From contig NZ_RSFE01000007.1 in assembly GCF_004025325.1 (NCBI RefSeq), positions 62,001 to 126,000 of the forward strand: 64,000 bases of DNA. The letters are read 5' to 3'. Of the stretch, positions 50,020 to 59,308 are shown one piece after another. The translations under genes were made by a program, and so were the position numbers. A model generated the notes under the pieces. That model did no database searches. It was not told where the DNA came from and worked only from the letters and a program-made list of their open reading frames with translations. Source of the DNA: Pseudidiomarina gelatinasegens. GTDB taxonomy: Bacteria > Pseudomonadota > Gammaproteobacteria > Enterobacterales > Alteromonadaceae. Each line of letters opens with the position of its first letter. Position 1 is the stretch's first letter.

Positions 50020-50159
50020 TACAATCCTTAAAGAGTCAACTAAACTAGCTTTACCTAAGCCAAAAGCTTTTTTTGCGCGTAGATTATAGTTAGTGTGATT
50101 AGCTAGTGTGATCAAGAGGTCGCCAAATTTCTACCCTTTTTACGACTTAAGGACAACCG

Positions 50160-51512
50160 ATGACATACATCCGTAACACGATTGAACAACTGCAGCAAAC
50201 AAGCCCAGCGCAAACTGAATTTTATCAAGCAGTTGAAGATGTCCTCGAGAGTCTCGAGCCCTTATTAGAACAAAATCCAAAATACCGTGAGCAAGCCATC
50301 ATTGCGAGGCTGGTGGAACCAGAGCGTCAGATTATGTTTCGCGTGCCTTGGATGGATGATAATGGTCAAGTACAAGTCAATAAAGGCTATCGAATTGAAT
50401 TCAATTCGGCGCTCGGTCCTTACAAAGGCGGCCTGCGCTTCCACCCCAGCGTAAATGGCTCCATCATTAAATTTTTAGGCTTTGAACAAATTTTCAAGAA
50501 TGCGTTAACAGGTCTACCGATAGGTGGCGGTAAAGGCGGTGCAAACTTCGATCCGAAAGGGAAGTCGAATGCTGAAATTATGCGATTTTGCCAATCCTTT
50601 ATGTCTGAATTGTTTCGCCATATTGGGCCACAAACGGATGTTCCCGCTGGCGACATTGGGGTAGGTACACGTGAACTTGGCTATTTATTTGGCCAATACA
50701 AACGCTTGGTCAATCGTTTTGACGGTGTGTTAACGGGCAAAGGCTTATTATGGGGTGGTTCTCACGCGCGCAAAGAAGCCACTGGATATGGGTGTGTGTA
50801 CTTCGCCAATTATATGATGGCCGATCGTGATGTCGAGCTCGACGGTAAGCGGTGCGCTGTTTCGGGTTCTGGCAATGTCGCTATTTACACCATGGAAAAG
50901 CTTTATGAGCTAGGCGCGAAGCCGGTAACGTGCAGTGACTCGTCAGGCACCATCTACCATGAGGCCGGTATCGATCTCGATTTGATAAAGCAGCTAAAAG
51001 AACAACAACACAAGCGACTTGAGCAGTATTTAGAAACACACACCGGAGCTGAATATACGCCGCGTGAAGAATATCCTGAGGATGGCCATCAAGTATGGCG
51101 TTATGAAGTTGATTTGGCGTTTCCTTGTGCCACGCAGAATGAAGTGACACGAGCCGATATCGAAAGCTTGCTGGAGCATGGCTGTTTGGGTATCGCGGAA
51201 GGTGCAAATATGCCACTTACCGAAGCTGCTTTTGATGCCGTGCAAGAAAGCTCTATTGCCTATGGACCAGGCAAAGCAGCCAATGCCGGCGGTGTGGCGA
51301 CGAGCCAATTAGAAATGGCTCAAAATGCCAGCATGCAGCGTTGGAGTTTTGAACAGGTTGATGAACGTTTAAAGCAGGTGATGAAAAACATCTACACAGA
51401 TATTTCCCGAACCGCTGACGACTTTGGTCAACCGAGAAATTTGGTGTTAGGTGCTAATGTTGCTGGGTTTAAACGTGTTGCCGACGCCATGATTGAGCAA
51501 GGTTTGGTTTAA
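50160..51512 (+). CDS. gdhA: NADP-specific glutamate dehydrogenase
   Basis: A 450-residue enzyme that aminates 2-oxoglutarate with NADPH to give glutamate. The substrate site GPYKGGLRFHPSV and the catalytic GGGKGGANFDPKGKS are intact, and the nucleotide fold SGSGNVAIYTMEKL is present. Length and the N-terminal helix fit the E. coli hexameric type. AAGGAC precedes the ATG. Confidence 0.97.
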   Translation: MTYIRNTIEQLQQTSPAQTEFYQAVEDVLESLEPLLEQNPKYREQAIIARLVEPERQIMFRVPWMDDNGQVQVNKGYRIEFNSALGPYKGGLRFHPSVNGSIIKFLGFEQIFKNALTGLPIGGGKGGANFDPKGKSNAEIMRFCQSFMSELFRHIGPQTDVPAGDIGVGTRELGYLFGQYKRLVNRFDGVLTGKGLLWGGSHARKEATGYGCVYFANYMMADRDVELDGKRCAVSGSGNVAIYTMEKLYELGAKPVTCSDSSGTIYHEAGIDLDLIKQLKEQQHKRLEQYLETHTGAEYTPREEYPEDGHQVWRYEVDLAFPCATQNEVTRADIESLLEHGCLGIAEGANMPLTEAAFDAVQESSIAYGPGKAANAGGVATSQLEMAQNASMQRWSFEQVDERLKQVMKNIYTDISRTADDFGQPRNLVLGANVAGFKRVADAMIEQGLV

Positions 51513-51545
51513 TTTCACGAATTTTGTCGTTACAACTCAAATTAA

Positions 51546-51574
51546 AATGCTAGTTAATTCAGTCAACTAGCATT
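51546..51574 (+). terminator. Hairpin after gdhA
   Basis: AATGCTAGTT and AACTAGCATT form a perfect 10-base stem with a 9-base loop, beginning 34 bases after the gdhA stop. There is no T run after it (TGTTCTAGC), so intrinsic termination is uncertain. Confidence 0.5.
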
Positions 51575-51690
51575 GTTCTAGCACGTCTTTACAAAAAACA
51601 AAAAATTCTACGCAACTAAACTGTGCAAAAAAGCGACTAAACTAGTATCTGATAGCGGTTGTTGCTATCTGCCGTTTGGAGGCAAGAAGC

Positions 51691-53118
51691 ATGCAAAAAT
51701 TTAATTTAAAAGCCCGCCTGAGTGCGGTTGCTTTACTTGGCTCAGTCTCAATGATGGGCGCTGCGTTGGTTCCAGTTGCTACACAAGCAGAGCCAGTGCA
51801 AGCACAATCCGTTTATTATTCGCAGGCTGAGCTTGATAGGCTACTGGCGCCAATTGCGCTGTATCCGGACAGTTTGCTTTCACATGTGCTGATTGCAGCA
51901 ACCTACCCGTTAGAAGTTGTTCAAGCAGAACGTTGGGTCAGTAAGAACGACCATCTGCAGCCACAGGAAGCATTGGAGCGGGCAGCAGATGAGCCGTGGG
52001 ATGCTAGTGTAAAAGCGCTGGTGGGAACGCCCGAAGTGCTGAAACAAATGAGCGATGACCTAGAGTGGACGCAGGCCGTTGGTGAGGCTTTTCTTGCTCA
52101 GCAAGAAGATGTTTTAGCGCGCGTGCAAACGCTGCGTGACCATGCCTATACGGCAGGTAACTTGCGTTCAAATAAACACGTGAGCGTTGAGCGCGAAGAC
52201 AAAACCATTGTCATCGAAAACGTTCGCCGCGAAGTGGTGTATGTACCTTACTATGACACCCGCGTGGTATACGGACCGTGGTGGTGGAATAGCCATCCGC
52301 CAGTGTTCTGGTCGCGCCCATCGTTAACTGTAAGTATTGGCTCCGGTATCTATTGGGGCATTAGCTACAATGTGCCTAGCCATTATTACTACAGTCACTT
52401 CTACTGGCCACAACGTTATGTGGTGATTAACAATCATTATTACCAAGCACCGCCGAAGAAGCGCCGTGATTACTGGATGAAGGGCCAAGATGCCAAACGT
52501 TGGTATCACAATCCGAATCATCGACGTGGTGTGGTTTATCGCCATCGCGATTTGCAGCCTGAGCGGCCGAAGTATTATATGGTCAATAATGGGCAGCAAA
52601 CTGTGCGCCCAACGGTAAGCTCGCGTGCGATGCCGGCGAAGAGTGTCGCGACACGAAATGTGACCAGTTTTGATCAACGCCCAAGCAAAGAGCGTGTAAT
52701 TCGCACGCTGCGTGGGAATGAGGTTAAGAATGTTCCAACGCAACGTCGTGTTACGCAACCAAATTGGCGTGATCCGGTTGTGCGTGAAACGTCACGACCA
52801 AAGCGTGATGCGATTGTTCGCACACCAACAGTTCGTGAACCTGCAGTGCGGAAAAATGACGTTCGCCAGCCTTATATGGGGCAACAAAAGGTGAATCGTT
52901 CAACGCCGCAGAGTAGCCAGCGCGCAGTGCCACAAATTAAAGCGCCACAGCGCGCTGTAACACAGCCCAAAGCACCGGTGTATAAGCCAGTGCAACAACC
53001 GAGCTATAACCGTACACCAACGTCACGGCCGCAGGTTGGTGCATCGCCTCGAGCAAATGTACCTACTCCGGCTGCAAAACCAGCTCGCAATGGGCAAAAC
53101 CGCATGAAAGACTTTTAA
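51691..53118 (+). CDS. DUF3300 secreted protein
   Basis: A 475-residue DUF3300 protein. The signal peptide ends near TQAEP. The conserved N-terminal region has AELDRLLAPIALYPDSLLSHVLIAATYPLEV. The middle is very rich in Tyr, Trp and His (RVVYGPWWWNSHPPVFW), and the tail, from about residue 290, is basic, Pro/Arg/Gln-rich and disordered. The ATG at 51691 follows GGAGGC. The 5' leader has a small hairpin (GATAGC/GCTATC, 51651-51669). The role is unknown. Confidence 0.82.
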   Translation: MQKFNLKARLSAVALLGSVSMMGAALVPVATQAEPVQAQSVYYSQAELDRLLAPIALYPDSLLSHVLIAATYPLEVVQAERWVSKNDHLQPQEALERAADEPWDASVKALVGTPEVLKQMSDDLEWTQAVGEAFLAQQEDVLARVQTLRDHAYTAGNLRSNKHVSVEREDKTIVIENVRREVVYVPYYDTRVVYGPWWWNSHPPVFWSRPSLTVSIGSGIYWGISYNVPSHYYYSHFYWPQRYVVINNHYYQAPPKKRRDYWMKGQDAKRWYHNPNHRRGVVYRHRDLQPERPKYYMVNNGQQTVRPTVSSRAMPAKSVATRNVTSFDQRPSKERVIRTLRGNEVKNVPTQRRVTQPNWRDPVVRETSRPKRDAIVRTPTVREPAVRKNDVRQPYMGQQKVNRSTPQSSQRAVPQIKAPQRAVTQPKAPVYKPVQQPSYNRTPTSRPQVGASPRANVPTPAAKPARNGQNRMKDF

Positions 53119-53128
53119 ACGCGGTGTG

Positions 53129-54772
53129 TTAAATACCGAAGTCGTCGAAGCGAATTCGCGCTGAGTCGACATTGAGTGAGGCCAGCATCGCCAATGTTGC
53201 TTGCAACATGGCGGGCGGGCCGCACACATAGAAATCATAATCCCCTGGATGGTTCTGCAGCCACTGCGCAACCGCCACATCGATATTCCCTAACTGAATC
53301 TGCTCAATGTCCTGATCTGTTTGGTCAGATATAACCGGCACATAGCGCAGATGAGACATTGCCACAAACTCATCGCAGTAGATAAGCTCTGCAGTACTGC
53401 GCGCACCATGAAATAGATGCATAGGTCGCCCTTGGGCTGATTCAGCCTGAACCAGTGCGCGTATCGGTGCTATACCGACGCCGCCGGCAATATAAATTTG
53501 TGGGCGGTTGGAAACGGCGCGGTCAGTTGCTAGAAAGTCACCAAATGGGCCAGTGGCATGCACTGGGTCGCCTTGCTGCAACTGACACAAATAGCTTGAG
53601 CCAATACCCGCCGGCACGTTAGATGATGGTGCTGGCATAGCACGTATTAAAAATACCAGTTCCGTTGTATCAGAATTCTTGGTAGCAGGCGCACACGCGA
53701 ATGAGTAATTTCGCAACACACTGCCAGAATCACTTGGTATTTCGAATTGCATGAACTGCCCAGCTTGATAGCTAAAGTGGCCCTGCACAGTAAATTTAAG
53801 CTCCGTGATCAAGGGCGAGACAGATCGTTGCTGTGCCAGTTTTAAGGTGAAACGTTTGGCGTTACTCTCTAAAAGCTGTACAGCCTGTCCGTGGTCACGA
53901 TGCTGGCATGCAAGCCGGATACCATCAGTCAACTCCGCAGTACTCAGCAGTCGTTGTTCGGCGTCCGTGATAGGCGTGTTGGCATCAACCATGACTTTGC
54001 AAAGTCCGCAGGTGCCCCCACCACCACAGCCGCTGGCGATGGGTTGGTGCTTGCGCTGCAGTGCTTCCAAAATGGATAGTTTACGACGCGGGTTCAAGTC
54101 GCCCCGACGAATATTGCGTATCAGCAAGAGCAGTCCGGATAGGGTAAACCACAGCGCTAAAAATGCTGCGGTATAGTTCAACAGGTGATTGAAATTACGG
54201 CCACCTGAATAATCCATAAAGTGCAATTTAAAGGCCCAATCGGCAAGCAACCAAGGGGTATTTCTGTGGTCAAGCACGCGGCCATTATTGGCATCTACGT
54301 ACACTCTGGTGTTGAGGTCATCGCGAAAATCAACGCGGTAGCCTTTACCTTGCCACCCAAAGATTTCCTCGGTGGTTGTGATGGTACTGACTTGTTCAAG
54401 TTCGCCCGGACCGTCGTACGTCGCTAGAGCCAGCTGTTCGGCCTGTTTAGCGTTAGTGAACCACGGTTCACCTGTGTTGCCATCAAGGAATAACTGTTGC
54501 TCAGGCAAATTAATCTGATATTGCGGCTGCTGACCAATACGATACAACTTTATCGATAACGCCTGCGGATACATGTCCCACATCTCGCGTAGGTCTATTT
54601 GCGGTGGGTGTTGTCGTAGGACGAGCCCCGTTGGGTTGGTCTTATATTGATGCCCAGACATTGCGTGATGCCCTTGCAGGGCGAAGTAGAACCCAGACAC
54701 CAGCCACAAAATTACCTGAATCAGCAGTACTAATCCCAGCCAGCGATGCAGCCATTGCATAAAACGCATCAT
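53129..54772 (-). CDS. PepSY membrane protein fused to ferredoxin and flavin/NAD reductase
   Basis: A 547-residue fusion of three parts. Residues 1-225 are a PepSY-type membrane domain with N- and C-terminal helices. A 2Fe-2S ferredoxin domain (about 230-305) has C249, C255, C258 and C289. The rest is an FNR-like reductase with an FAD site (RNYSFACAP) and the NAD site YVCGPPAML. This gives an electron path from NAD(P)H via FAD and 2Fe-2S to the membrane, resembling NqrF. It overlaps the upstream PepSY gene by 4 bases. The acceptor is unknown, possibly periplasmic iron-siderophore or heme. Confidence 0.88.
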   Translation of the reverse strand: MMRFMQWLHRWLGLVLLIQVILWLVSGFYFALQGHHAMSGHQYKTNPTGLVLRQHPPQIDLREMWDMYPQALSIKLYRIGQQPQYQINLPEQQLFLDGNTGEPWFTNAKQAEQLALATYDGPGELEQVSTITTTEEIFGWQGKGYRVDFRDDLNTRVYVDANNGRVLDHRNTPWLLADWAFKLHFMDYSGGRNFNHLLNYTAAFLALWFTLSGLLLLIRNIRRGDLNPRRKLSILEALQRKHQPIASGCGGGGTCGLCKVMVDANTPITDAEQRLLSTAELTDGIRLACQHRDHGQAVQLLESNAKRFTLKLAQQRSVSPLITELKFTVQGHFSYQAGQFMQFEIPSDSGSVLRNYSFACAPATKNSDTTELVFLIRAMPAPSSNVPAGIGSSYLCQLQQGDPVHATGPFGDFLATDRAVSNRPQIYIAGGVGIAPIRALVQAESAQGRPMHLFHGARSTAELIYCDEFVAMSHLRYVPVISDQTDQDIEQIQLGNIDVAVAQWLQNHPGDYDFYVCGPPAMLQATLAMLASLNVDSARIRFDDFGI

Positions 54773-55518
54773 GAGGCCACCTTCGTCGGTTTTTGTCGTA
54801 AGGTGAAAATGAGCAGTACCATCCCAGTAACCATCAACACACCAGTGCCTAAAATAAAGATGCGTAGTAACCAAGAGGTGATATTTTCGCGCGTTTCATA
54901 GTCCATGATGTGTAGCATCCACATGAAGTCGAAACCGCGCCAAAAGTCATGGCGTTTTGTCAGCAATTCGCCGGTTCTTGGCGAAATATAGAAACTGGTG
55001 TTGGCAAAATCGTCGTAGTTAACCTGCCACACAGGCAGCAGACTGGCGCTTATCTCGCTCGGCGCTTGGCTCTCGAGATACTCAACCGATCGAATTTTCG
55101 GTGTATCGGTAGCGGCGTAATAAACATTGGAAATTGCGGTAATATCTGCTTGTGAAAACTCCAACCGCTCGAGCGTTTGTGCATTTATAAGTTGTGTGGT
55201 TCTATGCCCAAATATTTTATAGGTGGGTACCATGCTGCCATGTATTAACGTGCTCTGCAGGGTGATTTCGCGAGCTCGCGGAAATGCTTTCAGTACTTGG
55301 TTTAACGGTGCTGGCTGGGCTGTTACGGGTAACTGTTGAGCCACAGGCCGGACTAAATGGTCGCCATGAATAAAACTTAATTCGAAAAACACCATATACG
55401 CGCCACTGATACTCCAGAGCACCATCTGCACGCCGAAAAATAACGATAACCAGCGATGCCACACGCGCCAGCGGCCTGAGCGCTGTGTTAGTTTTGTTGA
55501 TTGGGTTGGCTGTGACAT
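54769..55518 (-). CDS. PepSY-associated membrane protein
   Basis: A 249-residue protein with two flanking membrane helices (about 20-45 and 215-240) and a PepSY-type periplasmic domain between them. The GRWRVWHRWLSLFFGVQMVLWSISG start is typical of PepSY-associated helices of iron-reductase-like modules. It overlaps the fused reductase gene (ATGA), so the two probably form one complex. Confidence 0.86.
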   Translation of the reverse strand: MSQPTQSTKLTQRSGRWRVWHRWLSLFFGVQMVLWSISGAYMVFFELSFIHGDHLVRPVAQQLPVTAQPAPLNQVLKAFPRAREITLQSTLIHGSMVPTYKIFGHRTTQLINAQTLERLEFSQADITAISNVYYAATDTPKIRSVEYLESQAPSEISASLLPVWQVNYDDFANTSFYISPRTGELLTKRHDFWRGFDFMWMLHIMDYETRENITSWLLRIFILGTGVLMVTGMVLLIFTLRQKPTKVAS

Positions 55519-55620
55519 CTCATTCCTATTGCATGCAACTCGTGTTGTCTTCTTAGTGTAATCGACGAATACTATAGAAAGGTTTGCTTTGGTTCAAAGA
55601 ATAATCAAAAAGAGAACATC

Positions 55621-56295
55621 ATGAAGTTTAGCTATTTTTACGAGCGTGCGGTAGCGCGACAGGGCAGTGAACAGGCATTGCTAACGCGTATGCCGCAACT
55701 GGCTTCACCTGAAGCGTTGAGCCGCCTATCGGATGATCGATTTTTAGCGGAAATGACGCGCTGTGTTTTTCGGGCGGGTTTTGCTTGGCAAGTCATTGAG
55801 AACAAGTGGGAAGGTTTTGAGGCTGCGTTTGCTGGATTTTTACCAGTCTACTGGCAACAAGTGCCACCAGAGCGGCTTGATGAATTGGCGCGTGACGTAC
55901 GTATTGTGCGTAATCCGCAGAAAATTGCTACGGTGCCTATTAACGCTCGCATGATTGTTGAGGCCTCTGAGCAGCACGGTGGGTTTGGTCGGTTTTTGGC
56001 GAATTGGCCGTCAAGCGAACAAGCCGATTTGTTGCGCTATTTTAAAAAACACGGGGCGAGACTAGGCGGTACTGCGGCGCATCATGTGCTGCGTCGCGTG
56101 GGTTGGGATGGTTATATCCTGACGCCAGATAATTTAACCGCGATGCGCAATCACAATTTACTTGATGCCTCGCCGTACAGTCAACGAGGCGCCAAGCAAA
56201 TTCAGCAGGCATTCAATCAATGGCATGCTGAGACCGGATTACCCTACAGTCATCTGTCACGGATACTATCAATGACAATTGACGTTAAAGGTTAA
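55621..56295 (+). CDS. DNA-3-methyladenine glycosylase I-like protein
   Basis: A 224-residue all-helical protein similar to the Tag-like (3-methyladenine DNA glycosylase I) branch, with MTRCVFRAGFAWQVIENKWEGFEAAF and the helix-hairpin-helix-like region TAAHHVLRRVGWDGYILTPDN. The Zn-binding His and Cys of true Tag are not all evident, so substrate is uncertain. It is the last core-like gene before the defense island. Confidence 0.75.
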   Translation: MKFSYFYERAVARQGSEQALLTRMPQLASPEALSRLSDDRFLAEMTRCVFRAGFAWQVIENKWEGFEAAFAGFLPVYWQQVPPERLDELARDVRIVRNPQKIATVPINARMIVEASEQHGGFGRFLANWPSSEQADLLRYFKKHGARLGGTAAHHVLRRVGWDGYILTPDNLTAMRNHNLLDASPYSQRGAKQIQQAFNQWHAETGLPYSHLSRILSMTIDVKG

Positions 56296-56468
56296 CGTAG
56301 CGTATTGGCTTACCCTCACAGGTTTATGTAGGATAATATCTGTAAACCTAATTAAACAGAGTGCTCTCGGTATTTCCAGATTTTTTGGTATTTGTTACCA
56401 AATTTATTGGTTTCTTTCTCTTTTTGAAGCGTTTTCCAGATTTCTATTGCAAAAAGTGGCAATCGTGA

Positions 56469-56693
56469 ATTTGCTCCAGAATAGAGTTGATTGTCGTGAG
56501 GATTGATTGGAAAAGGCTTGAAGACCCCAAGCTATCATACTGTTTAACTCTTCATAAGCTACAGGGGGCACAAGCAGAAAATATCAGTATATTACTAGAA
56601 CGCGGCATATAGCTTGAGTGTAGTTGGTTTTACACCGCGGTGACTCGCGTAGAGAGCAAAATCTGCATTATCGCTGAGAATATTGTCGTTTAA
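56469..56693 (+). pseudogene. Fragment of an SF1 (RecD/UvrD-like) helicase gene with an in-frame stop
   Basis: In one reading frame the DNA encodes SYCLTLHKLQGAQAENIS (motif V) and LLERGI, then a TAG at 56610-56612, then LECSWFYTAVTRVESKIC (motif VI) to a TAA at 56691-56693. Both motifs belong to the C-terminal helicase domain. The frame stays open through both except for the TAG, so it looks like a degraded gene with only its 3' part left. No motif I is found nearby. It marks a deletion at the left edge of the island. Confidence 0.75.
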
Positions 56694-57056
56694 TTTAGTT
56701 ATATTAAGTGCGTCCTTGTACAAAAACTAAATAGAATTGGTTTAAAGCTTATTATATCGCTGATTTCCAGAGTAACTAATAGTCGTTGGCAGGTAGTCCC
56801 AACCATTACAATATGACTAGAGAATGTTGCCTCGAGAGGCAATGCAGAAGAGTGAGCTTGGAAAAAGTGCCAGTTAAGCACGAAGAAGCGTGGACCGTAT
56901 ATATAGCTGGAAAGAACTAACTCTGATAAGACATACCATTTGGAGTCGTTGAACAAATCGACAATAGCTTTCAAAGATGCTCTGCTTTCGTTATTGTTGT
57001 TTATTTGTGTCTGCTGCTATTAAGGGTTAATCGTTCAAATCAAAGAGTGAAATCTA
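56694..57056. other. Gene-free A+T-rich stretch
   Basis: I see no credible gene in these 363 bases. A short coding-like string occurs at 56852-56920 (GTG start, 22 codons) and open minus-strand frames exist, but none resembles a family. It probably contains debris of deleted island genes and the promoter of the next operon. Confidence 0.5.
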
Positions 57057-57695
57057 ATGGTTAGTGAAAATGTCGAACTGATTTCTCAAGTTTCCTGGGT
57101 TGAATCAGGGATTTTTTGGACAAGTTTTGTACTTGCTATAATTACTGTGACAGCAACTTTTTTTAACTATTTGCTATTGAGAACACAAAAAGACCCAGAA
57201 GTGATCGTTTATGCGACACCGGATGACAGGCGACCCTCTATAATAAATCTGGTGATCGAAAATATTGGTCCAGGTTTAGCTAAAAATGTGACATTCAAAA
57301 TTCCAGATTACTTTCCTGCCGACGCGTTTGGATTTGATAATTCAGAAAAACCCAAGTCGATGACCAAAGGGCCCTTGCTTCGTGGAATCCCTTCTTTGGG
57401 GCCTGGTGCGAAGCGAATTCTGACATGGGGCCAATACGGAGGCCTGCAAAAGGGGTTGGGGGACGATACGGTATCTGTGATTTGTACATATTCACGGGAC
57501 CGAATAGGTTTGCCGGGTCAGAAGAAATTGACGACCGTTTGCTCTTTGGATATCCAGTCCTTTGAGGCTACAGATGCTTCAGACAACAATTGGGATAAAA
57601 AATCAGCAAACGAACTCGAGAAAATTGCAAAAGCATTAAGTCAATCAGCTACAGGCTCCAAGCCGCTAAAGATATTTCTTAAGGAAGATAACTAA
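57057..57695 (+). CDS. Membrane protein of unknown function upstream of a Type III R-M system
   Basis: A 212-residue protein with an N-terminal membrane helix (about residues 18-40). A cytoplasmic or periplasmic beta-rich domain follows (EVIVYATPDDRRPSIINLVIENIG), and the C-terminal 50 residues are charged. Homologues seem to occur as stand-alone genes in many genomes. It is 2 bases from mod, and mod-res are overlapped, so all three are one operon. A role in restriction is not established. Confidence 0.75.
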   Translation: MVSENVELISQVSWVESGIFWTSFVLAIITVTATFFNYLLLRTQKDPEVIVYATPDDRRPSIINLVIENIGPGLAKNVTFKIPDYFPADAFGFDNSEKPKSMTKGPLLRGIPSLGPGAKRILTWGQYGGLQKGLGDDTVSVICTYSRDRIGLPGQKKLTTVCSLDIQSFEATDASDNNWDKKSANELEKIAKALSQSATGSKPLKIFLKEDN

Positions 57696-57697
57696 AA

Positions 57698-59308
57698 ATG
57701 CCCATTTTGAAATGGCTCACTAGAGATGAGGATGTTAGAGCAGCAGCAGCAGTCCCTTATCGTCTAATTGAAGAAGTTCCAGAGTTAAGTTATGGGGATG
57801 TTAAAACCGGAAACATGCTCATTCAAGGCGACAACCTAGACGCTTTAAAGGCTCTGTTACCATACTACGCAGGGCAAGTTAAGTGCGTTTACATCGACCC
57901 ACCATATAACACTGGTGCAGCGTTTGAACACTACGATGATAATCTTGAGCATTCCAAATGGTTATCGATGATGTGGCCACGAGTTGAGTTGCTCCGAGAG
58001 CTTTTAACAGAAAATGGCGTTCTATTGATAAGTTTAAATGACGATGAGGTCCATTATCTAAAAGTTATATGTGACGAAATTTTTGGTAGAAAAGCATTTA
58101 AAGGCAGCTTTATTTGGCACTATGAGGGTAACACAGATAATCAAGCCCAAATTATTAATTATCATGAACACATTCTTATTTACTGTAAGGGGCAATTGGC
58201 GGTCACACCAGGAGTAGTAGACCCAAACACTCAAGAGTCGAGTAAACTTAATAACCCAGAAATAAGAAATACAGTTGTCAAGAATGGTCCCAAAAACCCA
58301 TCAAAACCGGTACTTATTCCAGCTGGATTCCCAACGTCCTTGCCTAATGGTGAGTTTAAACCAGATAAATCTGCGTTTCCTAAGTGGAGTGCCTCGTTGC
58401 AAGTTAAAGACGGGAAAACTATCACCGATGTGATTGCTACATCAGGTTGGAGCTCGAGAAAAATCCTTGAAGACTTTATAGGTAATAATTTTAAGCCTGT
58501 TTTAGATAGTAAAGGCCAACATACTCGTTTTGAAATAACGCATACAGGCGCAATAGAGTACATTAAAACAAGAAGACAAGATAAAGGGCATATTGTCTCT
58601 GTACTTCGCGGCTTTGGCACAACGAATAAAAACCGTATGAAGCTTGAAAAGCTAGGGTTGAGTTTTACCTATCCAAAACCTGTAGACTTGATAACTTATT
58701 TAATTCGCGTTTTTTCGTCAGGCAATGATCTTGTATTGGACAGTTTTTTAGGAAGTGGAACTACAGCTCACGCAACTCTGGAAGCCAATAGAATAGATGG
58801 GGCGAATCGCAAGTTTATTGCAATAGAGATGCTTAAACGCAATGCAGAAGAAATTGCGCAATCAAGATTAAAAGCTGTTATTTCAGGTCATAAAAAAGCA
58901 GAAATTGAAAAGACTGGCGGTGGCTTTCGCTTTTACCGTTTAGGGCCACCCGTCTTTACTGAGGACGGGCAAATACAGCCAGATATCCGCTTCCCGGTAC
59001 TCGCAGCTCATATTTGGTTTGCTGAAACCGGCCAATCGTGGCATCAACCAGACGACTTATCTCCGTTTCTTGGAGAATGTGAGAAAAAAGGATACGCCTT
59101 GTTGTATAACGGAATTCTCGGAGATAAGTCAGCTTCTGGTGGTAATGTGCTTACCCGCAAAACACTTTCAATAATTCGAAGTGCCCAAGGCAACTTTAAG
59201 GGAACACTAATCGTTTACGGCGAAAGAACTGCTCTGTCTGAAACGACATTGAAGTCAGAGCAAATTGAATTCAAGCAAACTCCATACGATGTAAAGGCGC
59301 GAAAATGA
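57698..59308 (+). CDS. Type III restriction-modification methyltransferase (Mod)
   Basis: A 536-residue adenine-N6 DNA methyltransferase of the beta class. Motif IV DPPYNTG is at residue 67 and the AdoMet loop DSFLGSGTTAHATLEANR starts at 348, in the order IV before I. The region between (about 110-340) holds the target recognition domain. The end carries the family tail (GGGFRFYRLGPPVF). It gives modification and DNA recognition to the Mod-Res complex. The target sequence is unknown. It overlaps res by 4 bases. Confidence 0.93.
   Translation: MPILKWLTRDEDVRAAAAVPYRLIEEVPELSYGDVKTGNMLIQGDNLDALKALLPYYAGQVKCVYIDPPYNTGAAFEHYDDNLEHSKWLSMMWPRVELLRELLTENGVLLISLNDDEVHYLKVICDEIFGRKAFKGSFIWHYEGNTDNQAQIINYHEHILIYCKGQLAVTPGVVDPNTQESSKLNNPEIRNTVVKNGPKNPSKPVLIPAGFPTSLPNGEFKPDKSAFPKWSASLQVKDGKTITDVIATSGWSSRKILEDFIGNNFKPVLDSKGQHTRFEITHTGAIEYIKTRRQDKGHIVSVLRGFGTTNKNRMKLEKLGLSFTYPKPVDLITYLIRVFSSGNDLVLDSFLGSGTTAHATLEANRIDGANRKFIAIEMLKRNAEEIAQSRLKAVISGHKKAEIEKTGGGFRFYRLGPPVFTEDGQIQPDIRFPVLAAHIWFAETGQSWHQPDDLSPFLGECEKKGYALLYNGILGDKSASGGNVLTRKTLSIIRSAQGNFKGTLIVYGERTALSETTLKSEQIEFKQTPYDVKARK

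Noticed and set aside
52560-53110. Pro/Arg/Gln-rich tail of the DUF3300 gene as a DNA repeat array
   Set aside because: The similarity is only in composition. No regular unit length can be found at the DNA level.
56279-56506. A 75-codon plus-strand frame beyond the glycosylase gene
   Set aside because: It begins inside the glycosylase 3' end, contains no motif, and overlaps the helicase relic in another frame.
56699-56974. A 91-codon minus-strand frame in the gene-free stretch
   Set aside because: No ribosome site, no recognisable domain, and the flanking DNA is debris-like.
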